From positions 1-35,527 of the forward strand of contig CAQUWW010000021.1 in assembly GCA_948896875.1 (NCBI GenBank): 35,527 nt of DNA, written 5' to 3'. The translations under genes were made by a program, and so were the position numbers. Under the pieces are notes generated by a model. It worked only from the letters and a program-made list of their open reading frames with translations, was not told the DNA's origin and made no database searches. Below are positions 25,217 to 34,020 of the stretch, piece after piece (the stretch's first letter is position 1; each line of letters starts with the position of its first letter). This DNA comes from an uncultured Acetatifactor sp. Its GTDB lineage: Bacteria; Bacillota; Clostridia; Lachnospirales; Lachnospiraceae.

Positions 25217-27274
25217 TTATAAAGCACAAAAGGATTCTTTGTGCGATGGCTCTTTGTAATACTGCGCCTGGGCATTCCACAGCTCACTGTATTTCCCGCC
25301 ATCCTGCGCCAGAAGCGACTCATGGCTTCCTCTCTGCAGAATGCTTCCCTCATGAAATACCACAATCTCATCGCAGAACCGGCAGGAAGCCAGTCTGTGA
25401 CTGATGTAAATAGCAGTCCTGTCTCCCACGATTTCACTGAATTTCGTGTAAATCTCATACTCTGCCATGGGGTCCAGGGCAGCTGTTGGTTCGTCCAGAA
25501 TAATAAAAGGGGCGTCATGGTACAGGGATCTGGCGATGGCGATCTTCTGAGCCTCGCCCCCGGAAATCTGCATCCCCTTTTCGTCCAGCTCCTTGTAAAG
25601 GATGGTATCCAGCCCCTCCGGCCGGGCGGCAAGCCATTCCGAAAGCCCGGCTCTGCGGATACACTGCGCAGCCCGTTCCCGGTCATAGTCCTGCCTCCGA
25701 ATGTCTCTTCTCCGCTCTTCGGCGCTTCTTTCCATGCCTTTCCCTATCCTTCCATCCCCTCCAGAGCCTGCGGCAAAGCTTCCAGCCCCGGCATTCTCCA
25801 GGTTGCTCCCGGCGGCCACATTTTCCAGAAGACTTACCGCAAGCAGCTGAAAATCCTGAAAGACCACGGAGAACACACCCAGATATTCCCGATAATTGTA
25901 CTTGCGGATATCGATTCCGTTCAATAGAATCTCCCCTTCCGTGGGGTCATAGAGACGACACAGCAGCTTGATGAAGGTGGTCTTGCCGGAACCGTTCTGC
26001 CCCACAACAGCCAGCCGCTCTCCCACCCTGAATTTCAGAGAGACATTCTTAAGAGCCCAGCCTTCCGTACCCGGATACCGGAAGCTCACATTTCGAAATT
26101 CCACCTCATACTTTCTATCGGAACGCTTCTCCACTGTCAGAGAGCCCTGATACATTTCATTTGGAATATCCAGGAATTGGAATACCATCTTCAAAGTATC
26201 GCTGTTGACCCGGGCTTCTCCGATGACCCTCAGCGCACCGGCAAACCCGGTGGAGAAAGCTGTAATCCCGCCGATATACTGGGTCACGGAGCCTACTCCG
26301 AAAGCGCCGCCCCAGGCCTTCAGGCACACAAACAGGTATACCACCCCCAGGAACAGTCTGGATGTGGCTGCAGACAATGCAAACAGGCATCCCATCCATC
26401 CTCTGGCATCCCGGGCCATACTGCTGCACATTCCGTTTTTGGAGTCAGCCACTTTTCTGACTCTTTCAACTCCGTACACATCCTGTCTGTAAATCCGCAT
26501 ATCCGCCGCACGCTTTTCCTGTCGAAACAAATCCATGCAGAAAAAGTAGACCCGGTTCCCAAATTTCTGTGGTTCATCATGCTTCATCACCCGCATCTGC
26601 GCTTTGGTAGACAGCCAGGGAGACAGTATGGTAACTCCCACCATCACAAGCACAAGCAAGAGGAGAAAGACAGGATTGTTCAACATAGTCAGCCACCCGG
26701 CCCGCGACCGCACCGGCAGGCGGAACAGAGAAACGGTAAGCGCCGCCGCTCCCATGATTCGGAACAATTCCTTCACCATACTTTCAAAATGCTCATAGAT
26801 TTTACCCAGCCCCCAGCTGGTCCACATCTCCCGCTGATGGATCCGGCTCAATAACTCATGGGTTGCCGCATCGTCCGCCGCACAGAAATCCATGGTCAGC
26901 AGCTTCCGGGCAATCCGCACCTCCCCCTGATAATATGTGGTAGAGTGAAAAGCCTGCTTCCAGCGAAAGACCAGCGCTTTCAGCAGATACGCCGCCGCGT
27001 CTGCCGCCAACAGTACAATCACCCATTTTCTCAATATTTCAGGCCGCCTCAAATCCGCCAGCTCATCCAGAAGTCTTGCGGAAAAATAAAGGGTCAGATA
27101 GGGTACCAGCGCCTCAATCGCCGCATGAATGGCAGCCGACACGAACACCATTGGACATTCTCTGCACCAGAGCAAAACCGCCCTTTTATTTAAGGAAAAT
27201 ACTTCCTTCCACGAAAGCTCTTTCTTTTTTTGTGGATCCTTTTGACTCCCTTTTTCCTTCTTTTTATTCTTCAT
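25217..27274 (-). CDS. ABC exporter half-transporter (membrane plus ATPase), with an NBD insertion
   Basis: A 685-residue fused permease-ATPase of the exporter type. A basic N-terminus rich in Lys precedes six membrane helices. The ATPase has Walker A GQNGSGKTT (about 425), the signature ISGGEAQK (about 575), Walker B FIILDEPTAALDP and the switch His in YISHRLAS. Between the Q-loop and the signature is an extra stretch of about 45-50 residues (about 481-528), rich in Gly, Ala, Arg and Glu, not present in its partner. The start is two bases from the stop of the partner gene. The two proteins probably form a heterodimer. Substrate unknown. Confidence 0.93.
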   Translation of the reverse strand: MKNKKKEKGSQKDPQKKKELSWKEVFSLNKRAVLLWCRECPMVFVSAAIHAAIEALVPYLTLYFSARLLDELADLRRPEILRKWVIVLLAADAAAYLLKALVFRWKQAFHSTTYYQGEVRIARKLLTMDFCAADDAATHELLSRIHQREMWTSWGLGKIYEHFESMVKELFRIMGAAALTVSLFRLPVRSRAGWLTMLNNPVFLLLLVLVMVGVTILSPWLSTKAQMRVMKHDEPQKFGNRVYFFCMDLFRQEKRAADMRIYRQDVYGVERVRKVADSKNGMCSSMARDARGWMGCLFALSAATSRLFLGVVYLFVCLKAWGGAFGVGSVTQYIGGITAFSTGFAGALRVIGEARVNSDTLKMVFQFLDIPNEMYQGSLTVEKRSDRKYEVEFRNVSFRYPGTEGWALKNVSLKFRVGERLAVVGQNGSGKTTFIKLLCRLYDPTEGEILLNGIDIRKYNYREYLGVFSVVFQDFQLLAVSLLENVAAGSNLENAGAGSFAAGSGGDGRIGKGMERSAEERRRDIRRQDYDRERAAQCIRRAGLSEWLAARPEGLDTILYKELDEKGMQISGGEAQKIAIARSLYHDAPFIILDEPTAALDPMAEYEIYTKFSEIVGDRTAIYISHRLASCRFCDEIVVFHEGSILQRGSHESLLAQDGGKYSELWNAQAQYYKEPSHKESFCAL

Positions 27275-27276
27275 TA

Positions 27277-29112
27277 TTATGTTCCCTCATTTCCTTCCGG
27301 ACTGTCCACATAATATTTACTCTGGATCCGGAACAGCTCCGCGTAAGTTTTTCCCAATTTCATCAGCTCCTCATGGGTTCCCTCCTCCGCCACCTTTCCA
27401 TCCTTCAGCAGAATAATCCGGTCGCAGAATCGGGTGGAGGCCAGCCTGTGGGAGATGAAGACAGAGGATTTCCCCCGGCTCAGTTCATGGTATTTCCGGT
27501 AGATATCACTCTCCGCGATGGCATCCAGCGCCGCGGTGGGCTCATCCAGAATCATGATCGGGCTGTCCTTGTACAGAAGCCTTGCCATCATCAGACGCTG
27601 CTCTTCCCCGCCGGAGAGCTCCACTGCATCGTCATATACCTCTTTTACCAGATGGGTGTGATACCCTTCCGGAAGGGCTTCTATCTTCCCGGCAAGTCCC
27701 ACCTTTTCCATGCAGTCCCGTATCCTGTCCGAATCTGTCTCCTGGTCAAAGCAGGCCACATTCTCTCCGATTTCCCCTGCCAGCAGAGAGAATTCCTGGA
27801 ACACTGCCGAAAACAGCTGATAATACTCTCTGCGGTTATACTCCTTAATGTTCACGCCGTTCAGCAGCACCTCCCCTTCGTCCGGGTCATACAGGCCGCA
27901 GAGCAGCCGGACCAGCGTGGTCTTCCCGGCTCCGTTGGCCCCCACCACCGCCAGCTTCTCCCCCGGGTGAAGGGTCAGATTCAGATGCGAGAAAATCGTC
28001 TGTTCCGAGCCCGGATAACGGAAAGTCACATCTCTCAGCTCGATGGTATAGTCCGTTCCCGGCTCTGTCCGAAGTGCCTTTCCCTCCTCGAATAAAAAGG
28101 GCTCTTCATAGTCCAGCATTTCCCTGATACAGGACAAATCCATACATTGCCTGCGCAATTTGGAGACACTGGCCATAATCCCGGTAATCCAGGCTGTAAA
28201 CCCACTGGCAGCCGTGAAATAGAGCAGAAACTCCGAAGCGGTTAAGTTCCCCTGAACAGCCTGATAAAGCAGCCAGGCATAGGCGACCCCGTTTCTCAGA
28301 AAGGAAAGGATTACATCCGTAATATCAGCCAGCAGGCAAACCTTCTCCCTTCTCAGATAGAAGTCCTGCAGCATTCTCATATTTTTATCCAGAACCTCCC
28401 TAAGCCAGTCCCCGATTCCGAAGATTCGCACATCCTTTGCCAGCCGTCTGTCCCTTGCTTTGTCCCGGAAATAAAAGAATCTGTTCTTAATCTCGGATTC
28501 TTCCTGCCTGTGCCGGTATCCCCAGCCGTTAAAATGATTGCTCACCAGGTAGCCTGTAATTGCCGCCACAAGAGTCACGATGACAATCACAGGGTCCACA
28601 TGGGTCAGCAGATAGAGATAAATCAAAAATCCCAGAAAATTCTGAATCAACACGGCAAAGGTATTCCAGGTATCCTCCGCCGCCGAGCTGTTTCCCAGGG
28701 AAGCGTCGGTAGCCTTCGTAAAAGAACGGATAAAGTCCTGGCTTTCCCGCACCGGATAGGAGCAGCTTCCCGCCTTATGCCACATTTTTGCAATGATGGA
28801 AAGTCTTACCGGCAGTCTGCTGAACATCTGATTGCTCTCCAGATAATCAGAAAGTCCCTGGAGCCCCATAATCCCCAGTGCAAAAAAGCAGATACTGCCC
28901 AGCATGGTTCCCAGAGCCTCATGCCTCTCCAGCTTCCCCAGAATCGTAGGTGTCACATACAGCTCCATCAGCGAAATCGCCACTGCAAGCAACGCCTGGA
29001 GCAGAGTAAGTACAAGCACCACCGGATTGATTCCCAACGCCTCCCGCACCATAAAAAGGGAATTGCTCAGCATTCCGTACTTTACGGTATTTTTTGTCTT
29101 CTCCTGTCTCAT
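27277..29112 (-). CDS. ABC exporter half-transporter, partner subunit
   Basis: A 611-residue fused permease-ATPase. The membrane part spans about residues 30-310. The ATPase has Walker A GANGAGKTT (about 394), the signature LSGGEEQRLMMA (about 501), Walker B IMILDEPTAALD and FISHRLAS. It is encoded immediately upstream of the second half-transporter, which suggests a heterodimer. The ribosome binding site is not ideal: AAGGAG is 13 or so bases from the ATG, and a second AGGAAG directly abuts it. It lies downstream of a terminator-like hairpin that separates it from the GHKL kinase gene. Confidence 0.93.
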   Translation of the reverse strand: MRQEKTKNTVKYGMLSNSLFMVREALGINPVVLVLTLLQALLAVAISLMELYVTPTILGKLERHEALGTMLGSICFFALGIMGLQGLSDYLESNQMFSRLPVRLSIIAKMWHKAGSCSYPVRESQDFIRSFTKATDASLGNSSAAEDTWNTFAVLIQNFLGFLIYLYLLTHVDPVIVIVTLVAAITGYLVSNHFNGWGYRHRQEESEIKNRFFYFRDKARDRRLAKDVRIFGIGDWLREVLDKNMRMLQDFYLRREKVCLLADITDVILSFLRNGVAYAWLLYQAVQGNLTASEFLLYFTAASGFTAWITGIMASVSKLRRQCMDLSCIREMLDYEEPFLFEEGKALRTEPGTDYTIELRDVTFRYPGSEQTIFSHLNLTLHPGEKLAVVGANGAGKTTLVRLLCGLYDPDEGEVLLNGVNIKEYNRREYYQLFSAVFQEFSLLAGEIGENVACFDQETDSDRIRDCMEKVGLAGKIEALPEGYHTHLVKEVYDDAVELSGGEEQRLMMARLLYKDSPIMILDEPTAALDAIAESDIYRKYHELSRGKSSVFISHRLASTRFCDRIILLKDGKVAEEGTHEELMKLGKTYAELFRIQSKYYVDSPEGNEGT

Positions 29113-29162
29113 CTTCCTGACCTGTCTCCTTTTTCAACATTCTTCAAGTATCTTAACACAAA

Positions 29163-29209
29163 ATCCCCCTGTGGTACATTTCGGGGACGAAATGCATCCA
29201 CAGGGGGAT
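29163..29209 (-). terminator. strong hairpin between kinase and ABC exporter genes (terminator or attenuator)
   Basis: ATCCCCCTGTGG and CCACAGGGGGAT form a perfect 12-bp outer stem. Inside, CATTTCG and CGAAATG form a further 7-bp stem with a 4-base loop. On the minus strand it is followed by TTTTGTGTT. It lies 21 bases after the kinase stop codon. I see no clear promoter in the ~50 bases between it and the ABC gene, so partial read-through is possible. Confidence 0.75.
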
Positions 29210-29230
29210 AAAAATAACCTTGTACAATTT

Positions 29231-29905
29231 TCACTGTGGCAGAAGAACCTCCGTGGTAAACGCACCGTCCTCGCTGTTCCTGCTGATATAGCCCTGGTAC
29301 CTGTCCACAATGGTATCGATACGCACCAGCCCATAGCCGTGGTCTGCACCTTTGGTGGAGAAGAAGCGCCCGTTTTCCTTCTTCTGCTTTTTCAGTGCGG
29401 TGCTATTGGTAAAAGACATGTAAAGCTGGGTGTTTTTCATCTCCATATACACCCGAATCATCCGTTCCTCCTCCGGAAGCGCCATACAGGCCTCGATGGC
29501 ATTGTCAAAGAGATTTCCGATGATGATACACAGATCGATCTCCGCCGTGGACAGGGCCACCGGCACATGGGCGTCCGCCTCCACCCGAATTTTTTTGGAC
29601 CTGGCCAGAGAAATCTTGCTGTTTAAAATGATATCCGTCATCTTATTTCCCGTCTTCAACGCCGGGTCCACCGTGTTCAAGTCCTCGCTGAGGGCCTCCA
29701 GATACGCCGAAGCCGCCTGCACGTCCCCCATATCCAGATAGCTTTTCAACACCTGGATGTGGTTGCGGTAGTCATGCCTCCAGCCCCTGATCTGCCGGTA
29801 CATATTCTCCACCTCGGCATAGTGGGTGGCAAGAAGATCGCTCTGATAGGCGGCAATCCGCCTGTCTATTCTTTTTTCCCGGAAGGACAGTTTTTGTATC
29901 GGCAT
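29231..29905 (-). CDS. GHKL-type histidine kinase without a membrane sensor
   Basis: A 224-residue kinase core of the AgrC/VirS-like class. The H-box is RGWRHDYRNHIQVL (His44), the N-box NLFDNAIEACMAL, and the G-box region HGYGLVRIDTIV. No membrane helices or sensor domain are present; family members usually carry six or so. The N-terminal ~35 residues look helical and could dimerise or bind a partner. It follows the LytTR regulator by 13 bases, with a GAGGGG site. The adjacent ABC exporter may be its regulated target or its signal source. Confidence 0.92.
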   Translation of the reverse strand: MPIQKLSFREKRIDRRIAAYQSDLLATHYAEVENMYRQIRGWRHDYRNHIQVLKSYLDMGDVQAASAYLEALSEDLNTVDPALKTGNKMTDIILNSKISLARSKKIRVEADAHVPVALSTAEIDLCIIIGNLFDNAIEACMALPEEERMIRVYMEMKNTQLYMSFTNSTALKKQKKENGRFFSTKGADHGYGLVRIDTIVDRYQGYISRNSEDGAFTTEVLLPQ

Positions 29906-29918
29906 TTTGTTATCCCCT

Positions 29919-30614
29919 CTAAAAATAATGAATCATCGCCCGGTTCATTTCTTCATAAAACTTCCGCGAAAGAGGCAGTTCTCCTCCGTCCTTCAAAATC
30001 ACCTGGGTCCTGGTAATCTTCCGGACATAGTGCAGGTTTACGACGAAGGAGCGTCCGATGCGGCAAAAGCTCTCGTCCAGTTCCTCCTCCAGCTCATTCA
30101 GTGTCTTCTTCACCGTCCATGCCTCCTGCCCGTGGACAGTCACATAGTTTCTCTGCACTTCCAGATAGCGGATCTCCCGAAGAGGAATCCGCATTGTGGC
30201 CCCGGATACAGACAGGCACAGCGCCTTCTCCCTGCTCTCAAGCCTCTGGGCCGCCCTGTCAAGAACCGCCCGGAGTTTCTCCTCCGTCACCGGCTTGAGC
30301 AGATAGTGAAGGGCTTCCACGTCATATCCTTCCGCGATATACTCCATATATCCGGTAATGAAGATAATCTGCACCAGACGATTGTGCTGCCGGATTCGCC
30401 TTGCCAGCTCCACGCCGCTCATCTGCCCCATCTCGATATCCAGAAGCAGAAGGTCAAAAGATTTATCCTCTTCGTAACGAAAAAGAAAAGCTTCCGCGGA
30501 AGGGAAGCTCTCTATTTTCATGGCAATATCTGCGGACACCGCCCACCTTTCCAGCAGTGCCCGCAGATACGCCGCATCTGTTTGATTGTCGTCACAGATT
30601 GCCAGTCTGTACAT
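29919..30614 (-). CDS. LytTR-family response regulator
   Basis: A 231-residue regulator. The receiver has Asp8/Asp9, phosphoacceptor Asp59 in LLLDIEMGQMSG, and LKPV at its end. The C-terminal LytTR DNA-binding domain shows IRYLEVQRNYVTVHG and FCRIGRSFVVNLHYV. It pairs with the GHKL kinase directly downstream. AAGGAG lies eight bases before the ATG. The gene begins only 35 bases after the HtrA stop with no terminator, so it may be transcribed with htrA. Confidence 0.95.
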   Translation of the reverse strand: MYRLAICDDNQTDAAYLRALLERWAVSADIAMKIESFPSAEAFLFRYEEDKSFDLLLLDIEMGQMSGVELARRIRQHNRLVQIIFITGYMEYIAEGYDVEALHYLLKPVTEEKLRAVLDRAAQRLESREKALCLSVSGATMRIPLREIRYLEVQRNYVTVHGQEAWTVKKTLNELEEELDESFCRIGRSFVVNLHYVRKITRTQVILKDGGELPLSRKFYEEMNRAMIHYF

Positions 30615-30649
30615 GAATCAATCTCCTTGTTGTTCTCTGTTGTAATCAA

Positions 30650-31984
30650 TTATTCTGCTGTCCGTGCTCCCAGCGTAAGCTCCAGATCCAGACTCTCATA
30701 TTCGCCGTCCTCTATGCGCTTTACAGTGACAGTCACTGTCTCTCCCGCTCTGTAATACTGCAGTACATCCTGCAAGTCCGCATAGGAAGAAATCCTATGT
30801 CCGTCAAACTTCACGATAACATCTCTCTTCTTCATGCCGGCAGCTTCCGCCGCAGAATTTTCCTCCACTTCCATTACGTGTACACCCTGAGGCATTCCCA
30901 AATATTGTGCCATCTCTGTGTTCACTTCCTGGAGTGAAATCCCCATATAGCCCATCTCCTCTTCGGCCACTTTATCCGCTCTGGTCTGACGCTCCATCAG
31001 ATCCGCGATGATAGGGCTGGCCTTGCTGATGGGAATGGCATAGCCCATGCCTTCCACACCGGTTCCCCTGATCTTGCCGGAATTGATTCCGATGACTTCA
31101 CCGGTAATGGTCAGCAGCGCGCCGCCTGAGTTCCCGCCGTTGATGGCCGCATTGGTCTGTATAAAAGTACCTGTGGTACCGTCCTCACTGGTCACTTCCC
31201 TGTCCAGAGCACTGATGATGCCGTTGGTCACCGACTGGCCGATCCCCAGCGCATTACCGATGGCGATTACGGGCATACCCAGCTTTAAGCTGTCGCTGTC
31301 TCCCAGCGTCGCCATGGTAATCGCGTTTCTGGTCTCCTGGGACAGGCTGTCCACAGCTACCGCTATCACACCCAGATCCATCTCCGCATCCAGTCCTTTG
31401 ATGCTGGCCTGGGCGGTGGAGCCGTCAATGAAGGTAACCTCCAGGGAATCCGCACCTTCTACCACATGATTGTTGGTCACGATCAGCAGCTCATTGTCTC
31501 TTTCCTCCACAATGATACCCGATCCGGCCGAAGGCACAGACTCCGTATAAGTGTAGCCAAAGAAGGATCCTGTTCTGGTAGAGGTATTGACAATAGATAC
31601 CATGGCAGGCATGACTTCTTCCACCACGCCGGAGACATCATCAGTCACATAAGTGACCTGACTTACATTGGAAAGTACGTTGCCTGACGCAGGCTTCTGT
31701 TGGGTCTCAATCTCCGCAGGCGCTTCATTTCTGCTTTCCTGGGGAAACAGTCTGCCTGCCCCCAGCTGAACCGCATAGAACCCGGCCCCTGCAAACAGTC
31801 CGAACACGAGTCCCAGACTCAGGCTCAGCATAAGCTTTCCAAAAACGCCTCTTTTTTTCTTCTTTCCATCCGCCCCGTTCCCCGGAGTACCTGTAGGGCC
31901 ATTTCCCGCATAAAAGCTTCCGTCCGTCTGATAGTTGGTATACCTTCCCGTATTGGAATCAGAATAAATTTCGTTTTCGTACAT
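30650..31984 (-). CDS. HtrA/DegP-type membrane-anchored serine protease
   Basis: A 444-residue quality-control protease. A cytoplasmic N-terminus (residues 1-50, ending KKKKRG) is followed by one membrane helix (about 51-73), an extracytoplasmic trypsin-like domain and one PDZ domain (about 350-440). The catalytic triad is His173 (TNNHVV), Asp203 (EMDLGVIAV) and Ser286 (NGGNSGGAL). It acts on misfolded exported proteins. The ATG at 31984 has AAGGAAGG upstream; the longer frame to 32038 lacks a site. Its promoter region has a phased repeat array suggesting activation by a response regulator. Confidence 0.94.
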   Translation of the reverse strand: MYENEIYSDSNTGRYTNYQTDGSFYAGNGPTGTPGNGADGKKKKRGVFGKLMLSLSLGLVFGLFAGAGFYAVQLGAGRLFPQESRNEAPAEIETQQKPASGNVLSNVSQVTYVTDDVSGVVEEVMPAMVSIVNTSTRTGSFFGYTYTESVPSAGSGIIVEERDNELLIVTNNHVVEGADSLEVTFIDGSTAQASIKGLDAEMDLGVIAVAVDSLSQETRNAITMATLGDSDSLKLGMPVIAIGNALGIGQSVTNGIISALDREVTSEDGTTGTFIQTNAAINGGNSGGALLTITGEVIGINSGKIRGTGVEGMGYAIPISKASPIIADLMERQTRADKVAEEEMGYMGISLQEVNTEMAQYLGMPQGVHVMEVEENSAAEAAGMKKRDVIVKFDGHRISSYADLQDVLQYYRAGETVTVTVKRIEDGEYESLDLELTLGARTAE

Positions 31985-32088
31985 AATAATCCTTCCTTTC
32001 TGCCGGACGCGTTCTTCGGACCATTCCGTGTTTCGCATCCGTCGCGTTTCTATAAAATTTATTTTTGTTTCCTTAACTTTATGGTCTA

Positions 32089-32141
32089 AGTATACCTGCT
32101 AATTGTGACGGAATTGTGTTTTCCTTATGAAGTGATTGTGA
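32089..32141 (-). promoter_or_regulatory. htrA promoter with four phased direct repeats
   Basis: The plus strand reads ATTGTGA at 32102, ATTGTGT at 32113, CTTATGA at 32124 and ATTGTGA at 32135, exactly 11 bases apart. The 7-base repeats with 4-base gaps match the layout of Pho-box-like sites for OmpR/PhoB-family regulators. A minus-strand TATACT -10 lies at 32089-32094. The expected -35 position falls inside the second repeat, with no -35 consensus. That is the pattern of an activator-dependent promoter. Confidence 0.6.
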
Positions 32142-32146
32142 AAAAC

Positions 32147-32162
32147 AATAAAAATTTTTATT
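32147..32162 (-). terminator. weak AT-rich palindrome at the end of glmS
   Basis: A perfect 16-bp palindrome AATAAAAATTTTTATT overlaps the glmS stop codon and is followed on the minus strand by GTTTTT. It could act as a weak terminator, though its stem has no G-C pair. Confidence 0.3.
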
Positions 32163-33996
32163 CTACCGTAACCGATTTCGCCAGGTTTCTGGGCTTATCC
32201 ACGTCACATCCTCTGCCCACCGCCACATAATAAGCAAAAAGCTGCAGCGGAATAATGGCCAGAGAATTGGTAAAGTAAGGATTGGTCTGTGGGATATAGA
32301 CCACATAGTCTGAGGCTTTCTCCACAGCCTTATTCTCCTCATTGGTGACGGCCATCACAAAGGCGCCTCTGGCCTTGACTTCCACAATGTTGCTGATCAT
32401 CTTCTGATAGAGCTCCGGCTGGGTGGACACCGCTACCACCAGTGTCCCGTCCTCTATCAGGGAAATGGTTCCGTGCTTCAATTCTCCCGCCGCATAGGCC
32501 TCCGAATGTACATAGGAAATCTCTTTCAGCTTTAATGACCCTTCCAGAGAGATAGCATAATCGATTCCTCTGCCGATAAAGAAGATATCTCTGGCACCCA
32601 AGTAACGGTTGGCAAAGCGCTGTATCTTCTGCTTCTGTCCCAATAAAAGTTCAATCTGGTCCGGCAGACATTTCAAATCCGCCAGAAGCCCTTCAAAAGC
32701 CCGCTCCGACAGCAGTCCTCTGACTTTTGCCAGCTTCATGGCCAGCAGGTACAATGCCGCCAGCTGGGCGCTGTAGGCTTTGGTGGTGGCCACCGCAATC
32801 TCCGGTCCCGCCCAGGTGTACAGACAGGCGTCCGCCTCTCTGGCAATGGAGCTTCCCACCACATTCACAATCCCCAGCACCTGGAAGCCCTTTTCTTTGG
32901 ATTCCCGCAGCGCCGCCAGGGTGTCCGCAGTCTCTCCGGACTGACTGATGACGATCACCATGCAGCCCTCCTCCAGAAGTGGATTCCGATAGCGGAACTC
33001 GCTGGCCAGATCCACCTCCACAGGAATCCTTGCAAGCCCTTCCAGCACATACTTACCCGTGACACCTGCGTGATAGGCAGATCCGCAGGCCACAATGTGA
33101 ATCTTTTTAATCGCCTGCAGTTGTTCCTCCGTCATGTTCAGTTCTTCAATCTGAATCTCCTTCTCCCCGTTCCTGTCCCGGACTCTGGGGGAGATGGTAT
33201 CCACGATGGTTCTGGGCTGCTCATACATTTCCTTCAACATGAAGTGCTCATATCCGGCCTTCTCCGCGGCGTCCGAATCCCAGTCTATGGTGGCGGATTC
33301 CTTCTCCACTTCCTCTTCGTCCATGGAGTAAAAGCTTAAAGAATCTCCCCTGAGCACCACAACTTCCTGATTGTCCAGATAATACACCGTTCTGGTATAT
33401 TTCAAAATAGCGGGCACATCCGACGCGATAAAACATCCTTCGTCATTGCGTCCCACAATCAGGGGACTGTCCTTGCGTGCGGCATAGATTTCCCCCGGAT
33501 GGTCCGCAAACAAGATCCCCAGCGCGTAAGAGCCTTCCACACGCTGCAACACCTTGATAATGGTTTCCAGCGGATTCCCCTTGTAATAATAGTCCAGCAT
33601 ATGAGCCAGCACTTCCGTATCTGTCTCGGACACAAAATGGTATCCTCTGTCTGTCATCTTTTTTTTCAGAGGAATATAGTTCTCGATGATGCCGTTATGT
33701 ACCACGGCAATGGTGCCTGCCTCATTGGTGTGAGGGTGGGCGTTTCTGTCGCTGGGGGCTCCGTGGGTGGCCCATCTGGTATGGCCGATTCCTGCGGTAC
33801 CCGGCATGGTCTCCCCGCCTCTTGTAATATTCTCCAGCACCTTCAGACGGCCGATGGCTTTCTTCGTGTTGATCTGCTTCCCGTCATACACAGCCATGCC
33901 CGCCGAATCATATCCTCTGTATTCCAGCCTGGCCAGACCGTCCAGAATAATGGGGGCCGCCTGTTCCTTTCCAATATATCCTACAATACCACACAT
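32158..33996 (-). CDS. glmS: glutamine--fructose-6-phosphate aminotransferase
   Basis: A 612-residue enzyme that makes glucosamine-6-phosphate from fructose-6-phosphate and glutamine, the first step to cell-wall amino sugars. The N-terminal glutaminase has Cys2 (after Met removal, MCGIVGY) and LEYRGYDSAG. Two SIS sugar-isomerase domains follow, with VACGSAYHAG and ISQSGETADTL. The C-terminus ends NLAKSVTVE, as expected. A GAGAGGAG site precedes the ATG. Only 24 bases separate it from the upstream glycosyltransferase gene, so there is no room for the glmS ribozyme found in many Firmicutes. Confidence 0.97.
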   Translation of the reverse strand: MCGIVGYIGKEQAAPIILDGLARLEYRGYDSAGMAVYDGKQINTKKAIGRLKVLENITRGGETMPGTAGIGHTRWATHGAPSDRNAHPHTNEAGTIAVVHNGIIENYIPLKKKMTDRGYHFVSETDTEVLAHMLDYYYKGNPLETIIKVLQRVEGSYALGILFADHPGEIYAARKDSPLIVGRNDEGCFIASDVPAILKYTRTVYYLDNQEVVVLRGDSLSFYSMDEEEVEKESATIDWDSDAAEKAGYEHFMLKEMYEQPRTIVDTISPRVRDRNGEKEIQIEELNMTEEQLQAIKKIHIVACGSAYHAGVTGKYVLEGLARIPVEVDLASEFRYRNPLLEEGCMVIVISQSGETADTLAALRESKEKGFQVLGIVNVVGSSIAREADACLYTWAGPEIAVATTKAYSAQLAALYLLAMKLAKVRGLLSERAFEGLLADLKCLPDQIELLLGQKQKIQRFANRYLGARDIFFIGRGIDYAISLEGSLKLKEISYVHSEAYAAGELKHGTISLIEDGTLVVAVSTQPELYQKMISNIVEVKARGAFVMAVTNEENKAVEKASDYVVYIPQTNPYFTNSLAIIPLQLFAYYVAVGRGCDVDKPRNLAKSVTVE

Positions 33997-34020
33997 ATCT
34001 GTTCTCCTCTCATTCTAAAA

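Noticed and set aside
27076..28095. Long plus-strand open frame (339 codons) opposite the ABC exporter genes
   Set aside because: It lies entirely opposite conserved ATPase domains, has no recognisable domain and has a composition typical of an antisense shadow.
33997..34020. glmS ribozyme
   Set aside because: The gap is only 24 bases, far too short for the ribozyme, and no ribozyme-like leader is seen.
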